Shown here piece by piece: positions 57,909-64,000 of a stretch of 64,000 nucleotides of DNA. The translations under genes were made by a program, and so were the position numbers. The stretch is from positions 55,738,001 through 55,802,000 of the forward strand of contig JBITNC010000001.1 in assembly GCA_050084985.1 (NCBI GenBank), written 5' to 3'. The notes under the pieces are model-generated. The model saw only the letters and a list, made by a program, of their open reading frames with translations. It was not told where the DNA came from and made no database searches. The DNA is from Nageia nagi (Eukaryota; Pinophyta). The number at the start of each line of letters is the position of its first letter. Within the stretch, counting starts at the first letter, position 1.

Positions 57909-58703
57909 AATATTTAAGTATGCAAGCAAATAAATAATTACAAAACCCAAAATATAAGTTTCAAGCTACAGATAGCAATTTAGACCATACAAATAAATGG
58001 GTGAAGAAGATAACCTCTTAGAATGAGGACAATAATACTAATCAAGAACTATAATTTGTATACTTACCTTACAAAGCATACCTAACATTGAAGAATGATG
58101 ATATGCTTGATATGTGGATGATAGAGAAATCCTAATCAGAAGCTATAACCTAAAATACATTAAAAATAGGACCATAGGTGGTTTATATGTTATACTGGAG
58201 GAGCACCGATGGTGTATTTGGCATGAATAAGGAATGTTGGAAGCCTTTGTTAGAATGCTCTTTGCTTTCAAATCAAGTCAATAATTTGCACATAGATGTT
58301 TCAATTAGTTGATATGATATCCAAATACATTGTCAGTGTCATAACAACTCACATAAGGAAGTACACAAATCATAGCCTTGAATGGTGGCATCAAAAGACA
58401 CCTAGAGGATTGCCACCACCAAGACCAGATATGGGATCATGTATCTCCTTGATGTGGACTTACTATTAGATCCCTATTTATATAGATAATAATATGAACT
58501 AATCCTTAGGTTGATGTATACCTACATAAATAGGGTTAGTCCACAATACATAACAATATTCAAGATAATTATTGATATTATGATTATATTCAAGACAAAT
58601 ATTGATATAATTAAATTAAATATTCTAGGTGTGTATTAGTGAAAGCAAATGTATTTATTTAAATGCATAAGTAAATTTTATGCGATAATAGGAGTATTAT
58701 TAT
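57909..58703. mobile_element. 0.8-kb insertion inside the old Copia integrase
   Basis: Comparison with the intact relative shows integrase sequence interrupted between a codon for Thr (57906-57908) and AGCAAA (58704). About 795 bp unrelated to Copia pol lies between. Its ends share an imperfect inverted repeat: TTTAAGTATGCA...AAATAAATA on the left, its complement about 30 bp inside the right end. It holds no ORF. Possibly a MITE-like element or a worn solo LTR (TTTATATAG near 58470 could be a TATA box). No clear target duplication. Confidence 0.5.
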
Positions 58704-59640
58704 AGCAAATCACTAGAGCTTGTTCATACTAGTTTGTGTGTTTCTATGAGGATCAAAAGTATAAATGGGGATAAGTACTTCATGTTATGCATAGATGATT
58801 ATTCTAAGATGGCATGGATATTATTTTTGAAACACAAGTCAGAGCACTTGAAAAATTTAAGAACTTCAAGAATCAAGAAAAAATCAAGTTGAAAGGAGGA
58901 TCAAATGTTTGAGATTAGATAGAGGAGTGAGTTTATTTCAGATGATTTCAATGAGCTATGATATTAGGAGATAGTTTTCTATAGTAAGGATACCTCAATA
59001 AAATGGTGTGTTGGAAGGAAAGAACATGTTAGTTTAATGAATGGCATGAACAATGTTGATAAAAAGCAACATAGCTGATAGGTTTTGGAAAGAAGTAGTC
59101 CACATGGAAGTTTATATTCAAAACAGGTGTATGTTGAGGCCCCATGAGAGTAAGACACCTTATGAGTTATGGTTCAACAAAAACACATTACCAAGATACT
59201 TCAAAGTATTTGAGAGTAAGTGATACATCAATAGGATGGAACAAAATCTTGGCAAGTTTGATGATAGAGAAAATGATGGTATATTCCTTGGTTACTCAAC
59301 AAAAAACAAGTGTTACAATAAAAGATTCAAAAAAATTGTTGAGAGTGTGGATGTCAAGATTGATGAGATGAGAGTGCCTCCAAAAGGTAATGATATTTTT
59401 TTTTTATTTATCAAGAATACATTGAGCTATATGAGGTATAGGAACAACCAAAAAAGCAACCAAAGAATGGCTCTAGTGACTCATGTAATGATTCAAAAAT
59501 GGAGGAAAACCAAAAACACAAAATAGGTACATTGGTAAGAGCATAATCCAAGTGATCAAATAATTGGATACCTAAGTACTAGAGTTCATACAAGGAGAAG
59601 AAAAATAAGAACATATTCCATTCTTTCAAGTATAGAACCA
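58704..59640 (+). pseudogene. Old Copia integrase, decayed
   Basis: Resumes with SLELVHTSLC, where the first catalytic Asp is Ser. KCLRLDRGV keeps the second Asp. PQ-stop-NGVLEGKN keeps the Glu but has a TAA in place of Gln. Further on are NRCMLRPHESKTPYELWF, EQNLGKFDDRENDGIFLGYS and, near 59580, TRVHTRRRK. The last corresponds to the spot of the single stop in the 9.4-kb Copia and is a sense codon here. Confidence 0.78.
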
Positions 59641-61205
59641 AAGAGTGTTGTAAAGAAAATTTAGGATGAGATTTGGATCAAGGAAATGGATGAGGAGTTA
59701 GACCAGATTGAAAAGAATCAAACTTGGGAGTTGGTACCAAGGATCAAGATTAAAAATGTGATTGGCACCAAGTGGGTTTTTCAAAACAAGCTTAATGAAG
59801 ATGGGAAAGTGATAAGAAACAAAGTAAGGTTGGTTTGTAAAGGGTATGCTCAAGTTGAAGGCATTAATTTTGAAGAAACCTTTTCTTCTGTGGCTAAACA
59901 TTGGCTAGATTAGAGACTATTTGCATGTTTATATCTTTGGAAATGTACAAGAACTTCAATATTTATCATATGGATGTAAAATCGACATTTTTGAATGGAA
60001 AGCTTGAGGAAGAAGTCTACATTGAAAATTAAAATGGATCTTAGATAAGTGAAAATTTAAATTTTGTGTGAAAATTAAAAAAAGCACTTTATGGTATAAA
60101 ATAGGCACCTGAGCATGGTACTCTAGGCTTGATATGTATCTTCATTAGTAGGGTTTCAAAAAAGTTGTGGTGGATAGTAATCTCTACATTAAATCTAAAA
60201 ATAATCATCAAGTTATCATTGTGGTTTATGTAGATGATATTATTTTTGGAGTTAGTAAGGATGAAATGTGCAAATAGTTTGCTAACCAAATGCAAACATA
60301 GTTTGAGATGTCAATCATAGGTGAAATTTCCTATTTTCGTAGTTTGCAAGTTAATCAATTGAAGAATGGCATTTTTATTTTGCAAATAAAGAATGTAAAT
60401 GAGATACTAAAAAGGTTCACTATGGAGGATTACAAGCTTGTGAGCACTTTTATGATAACATGTTGCAATCTTAGCAAGGATGATGAGTCCCCATCAATGG
60501 ATCAAACTATGTATAGGTCAATGATTGGGAGCCTATTGTATCTAATAGCTACCAAACTTGACATACATCAAGTAGTGTACATGGTTGCATGGTTTCAAGA
60601 GAATCCAAAGGAGACACATTTGATCACAGTAAAATGGAGTTTTCAATACCTCAAAGTTACAATGGACTATAGCCTATGGTATCCCAAGGGGAAGGATTTC
60701 ACACTCATTTCTTTCTCAAATGAAAATTGGGTAGGGTGTGTAGATGATAGGAAGAGTACCAATGGTGGTGCATTTTACTTGGGCAAAAATCTTGTTGGTG
60801 GTATAGCAAGAAATAGGAATCAGTATCATTATCCATAGTGGAAGAAGAGTACATAGAAACAAAATCATGTTGTACATATGTTTTATGGATGAAATAAATG
60901 TTGAAGGATCTAGGTATTCAGATCACTAAGCCCATTTCAATTATGTGTGATAACATAAGGGTAACCAATATTTTCAAGAATTTGGTTATGTATTCAAGAA
61001 TGAAACACATTGTTTATTTTGAACCATTTCTTGAAGGAAAAGGTTGTATAAGGAGAGTTAAATTTGTAATTTATTCCCACATTAGAGCAAGTAGCAAATA
61101 TCTTCACTAAACCATTACCCAAGAAAGTTTTTGAGTACCTACAAAAGAAATTGGGAGTGTTGACATTACCTAGGCATTTACTAGCTTTTGGGTACACAAT
61201 ATTAG
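59641..61205 (+). pseudogene. Old Copia reverse transcriptase-RNase H, decayed
   Basis: 59686-59913 reads MDEELDQIEKNQTWELVPR, then [19 protein letters not shown] and [23 protein letters not shown] is kept at 60227-60238. At 60308-60838 follow GEISYFRSLQVNQLKNGIFI and [18 protein letters not shown]. In RNase H, SDADWAG is SNENWVG, losing two acidic positions. The C-terminal KKLGVLTLP ends near 61170. Frameshifts near 59905, 60060 and 60840. Same domain limits as the intact copy. Confidence 0.82.
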
Positions 61206-61213
61206 GGGGAGTA

Positions 61214-62430
61214 ATTTTGTACTTTCTTATTTTTTTTCTCATGTATAATTATGATAAATTGGAACACTCACTTTTGGGTGATGTTTGGAGTTTTTCATTT
61301 GTGTCTTGTGAATTTTCTATGCCATGGAACCTATCAAAAATAAATTAATCATATTTGGTAAGGCATAACATTTGATAGAGATGTCTAATTGATTTTATTA
61401 TTTTTTCATAAGATATTTCTCAAAGATACCTTTACAATGAGTATATGCATGCCTAACTTTATCAAATATTTTATCACCATCTAAGGTAATTTCTATAAAA
61501 GTGTCAAACCTAACAACACCAATGTTGACACCAGTGCTAGATCTCATGCTAGCATTCGCATGAGTGTTTCTAAGGAATTATGATATGTAATTATGAATTT
61601 GAATCATTTGGCATGTTATTATAATGATTTATTATATGGGGAAAAAATAAATCATAGGAATTCTAGTGTATATGTTGATGAAGGTTCAACCATTCACTCG
61701 ACGATTCGAGTAGCACCTGACTCGACACCTAACCTTTCACCTACTTATACCTTGATATGCCATTGTAAATATTGATTCTAATGCCTTTATTGTAAAAAAA
61801 ACATGTACATATGGGAGGTGAAGCATTTCAAGTCATTTTGAAAAGTTTGAAAGTTTAGTGAAGTTAGAAAGCCATGTGGTTGCTCGAGGGGCATCAATTC
61901 TACCTACATATCCTTATGGATACTTGAGAGGAGGAGAGGAAGAAGACAAAGAAATGAATAAGGGTCCTAAAGGATAAATTATATCTTATTGAAAAGCTTT
62001 TCATCACTATTTTATTTTATTTGCATGTTGTGGGATTTGATTCTATGTTGAGGACACTTTGAAGGATTGTAATTCTTATTTTAAACTTGTTACATAATAG
62101 AATGATGGGCTTGATAGCGGATACTATAGGGGAAATACTCTCACACTGAGAGGAACCTCTTTAATAAAATTATATAAATTTTGTGTATGCTTGTATATTA
62201 TTTTTTCTTATTTGCATTATATTCTAGTTTCCAATTCAAATTTTGTGATTCTAAAATATGTATGTGATATTTCCTTTAAAGCTATAAGTTTAAGGAAATT
62301 ATAGATCAAGTGTTATCAAAGTTGATTAAAAAATTTGGAGCCTATAAATGCAAGGGAGAAGGATCCAAAATTAGAATTTATTTTTTAAAGACACTAAGTT
62401 GGAAGAAGGAGAAGGAGGGCTAAAGCCACG
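61214..62430. other. AT-rich sequence, no gene recognised
   Basis: Should contain the rest of the old Copia (spacer, 3' LTR) and the 5' end of the next Gypsy. GTGTTATCAAAGTTG at 62309-62323 could be a worn primer site of the following element, but no LTR boundary was established. A short plus-strand open stretch at 61593-61775 has no motif. Confidence 0.35.
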
Positions 62431-64000
62431 GAAGATGTGCATGAAGAATAACATCCTTATGCCATCAAATCTGATGAAGAATTACAAAGGAGGTTTATTG
62501 CAATGGAGATTTGCATGAAGAGAATGGTTGACATGATGTCAAATGATTCACCCCAAATGGAAATAAGACAATATAGTGGCTAATATTCAACACCACCACC
62601 ACCTGATACACCATTGCCTTTCAATATTGAGGTGAAAGTGTAGATTCCATCATTTAAAGGAGAGGTGGATGTTGAGAAGTTGAATGATTGGTTGAGTTAA
62701 CTATAAGTTTATTTCCAAGTCTAAGGGTTTAGGAGGAATCTACAAAAATCTCATTTGCAAGGTTAAAATTGAGTGGACACACTTTTATATAGTGGGAATC
62801 TCATTGTGACTTACTCAAACATGAGAACCTACCACTTGTTTCATCTTGAGAAGATTTCAAGCAATTATTGAAGGAGAAATTTTATCCCTTGGGGAATAAT
62901 AAGAAGAAACTATTGAAATGCTAATTTCTAAGCTAAAAAAAAGGGCAATTTGTTCAAGAATACACTATTGAATTTAGAAGACAAGCCATTATGTTGGGGA
63001 TTTCTCAAAAAGATCCAAGTGTGTTGATGAATTATATAGGAGGTTTGCATTATCAGTTGTAAAAGATAATCATGTTTTTTGATCCCATTTATTTTGATAA
63101 AACTTATGTCCAAGCACAATATCTTGAGGATTATGTGAAATATAGAAGATAATATGAAAATTCCAAGGGTACATCATGAAGTGGACATCAAGAGAAAGGC
63201 AATTCCCAAGATAAATAAAAAGGATTCAACTAAGAGAAGAAGATCAATACTACCAAAAAAGGCAAGCAAACATTGTTTTGACTATGATAAGGATGGGCAT
63301 GATAAAGAGGGTTGTTGGGAACCTCATATAGACAAGGAGAAAACAAAATGATGAATAACCAAAAAAGAGAAGCAAAAGAGCAAGAAGGTTGCTATGGTGA
63401 TAAAAGAAGAAATAATAGAAGATAGTTTTGATGTTGATAATGAGATCACTTGTGCTACTATGCAAAAACAAGATAATGCAACTAAAGAACAATAACATAC
63501 ACAATTGTCTCATCTCAAGATCCAAGTTAAGTATGCCAAAATTGATGCTATATTTTACCTTCATTCTCAAGCCAATCTTATTGTATAAACTTGGGTTAAT
63601 AGGCTAAAGTTAGAGATTGTTCCTCATCCTCATCCCTATCCTTTGGGTTGGCTAAATTATGGAACTCAAATGCAAGTAACTAGATAATGCAAATTGGTGT
63701 TTGCAATAGCAAAAAATTTCATTAATGAAGTTATGGTTGATGTGGTGCCTCTTAATATTTGTGATGTGATTTTTGGGAACCCATATTTGTGGATAGAGAT
63801 GGCATTTATATCATAAAATTGAACTAGCATAGGCTTGTAAAGGATGGTGTTAATTATGAAATTAATGCTCATAAAAGTAAACAAAAGTTGGAGTTGGTGA
63901 TAGCAAGACAAGCTAAAAGACTCATTATTGCTAGCAAGAAGTGCATGATTGCTATGATCTAGACAAAGGAGGTTTGAGGGCTCTTATTAGTGATGGGGAA
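62431..64000 (+). pseudogene. Gypsy gag and protease, decayed, continuing past the window
   Basis: Gag capsid traces: PSFKGEVDVEKLNDWLS (about 62650-62700), SREDFKQLLKEKFYPLG-like text near 62845-62895, then GQFVQEYTIEFRRQAIMLGI (62943-63003) and YIGGLHYQL. Zinc knuckle at 63270-63312: HCFDYDKDGHDKEGCW, whose second Cys is Tyr. Protease region from about 63535: AKIDAIFYLHSQANLI, in which the active-site D-P/S-G-S is altered, then PHPHPYPLGWLN and INEVMVDVVPLNICDVIFGN. The wording resembles chromovirus-type plant Gypsy elements, a tentative placement. RT and integrase would follow beyond 64000. Multiple stops; dead. Confidence 0.7.

Larger units (their letters stand above)
54931..61213 (+). 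mobile_element. Old decayed Copia of the same family as the 9.4-kb element
   Basis: Plus-strand relative of 41148-50535: LTR tail, primer site, gag, protease, integrase, RT and RNase H appear in the same order with matching motifs. It is broken by dozens of stops and frameshifts and by a 0.8-kb insertion. The left LTR start is not resolved. A GGGGGAG motif (61206-61212) marks the beginning of the post-pol spacer, but no 3' LTR was recognised. Confidence 0.82.

Noticed and set aside
1-64000. Host protein-coding, tRNA or rRNA genes
   Set aside because: All recognisable coding sequence belongs to retroelements; no cloverleaf or rRNA core was noticed, though a tRNA scan could not be run.

Overview
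This is a nuclear stretch of a seed plant genome made almost entirely of retrotransposons. A gymnosperm with a large, AT-rich, slowly purged genome fits best, because most elements are old, riddled with stops and nested in each other; the species cannot be fixed from the sequence. I see no convincing host gene, tRNA, rRNA or CRISPR array. All boundaries, alignments and counts below were made by eye.

Layout. (1) 1-4.34 kb: 3' part of a degenerate plus-strand Ty1/Copia element (gag end, protease, integrase, RT, RNase H, 3' LTR), followed by an LTR-like piece on the minus strand. (2) 4.68-28.4 kb: a nest. An old minus-strand Copia-like element (TSD ttatg) was split by an 18.6-kb plus-strand Ty3/Gypsy element that has a gag but no visible pol (LTRs 5916-7264 and 23724-24475, TSD agagt). 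Inside that sits a minus-strand L1-type LINE (about 16.3-22.1 kb), itself split by a 1.1-kb solo LTR (17253-18357, TSD cttgg). A 2.3-kb non-autonomous LTR element (25650-27949) sits in the right part of the outer host. (3) 28.4-36.9 kb: a possible 3.5-kb Gypsy LTR, then about 3.6 kb of decayed minus-strand coding sequence with coiled-coil character that I cannot name. (4) 36.9-53.2 kb: a decayed minus-strand Gypsy pol, split by the best-preserved element of the window, a 9.4-kb minus-strand Copia (41148-50535, TSD gtaat). That element has two 2-kb LTRs about 1.3% different, PBS, PPT and nearly intact gag-pol. A 2.5-kb non-autonomous LTR element (50674-53194), carrying a gag start and an unfamiliar acidic ORF, lies just beyond it. 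(5) 54.9-61.2 kb: an old plus-strand relative of the 9.4-kb Copia. (6) 62.4 kb to the end: start of another degenerate plus-strand Gypsy (gag and protease).

How the pieces relate. The 9.4-kb Copia has Sirevirus-like traits: a long gag with a coiled coil and several zinc knuckles, repeated GGGGGAG motifs before the 3' LTR, and a CpG-rich LTR full of CCGGA motifs and TGACGTCA bZIP-type sites. It is the only plausibly recent insertion. One in-frame TAA between the integrase and RT domains is its only coding break. Most nonsense codons in the window fit C-to-T change at CAA, CAG or CGA codons, as expected from cytosine methylation and deamination of silenced elements.
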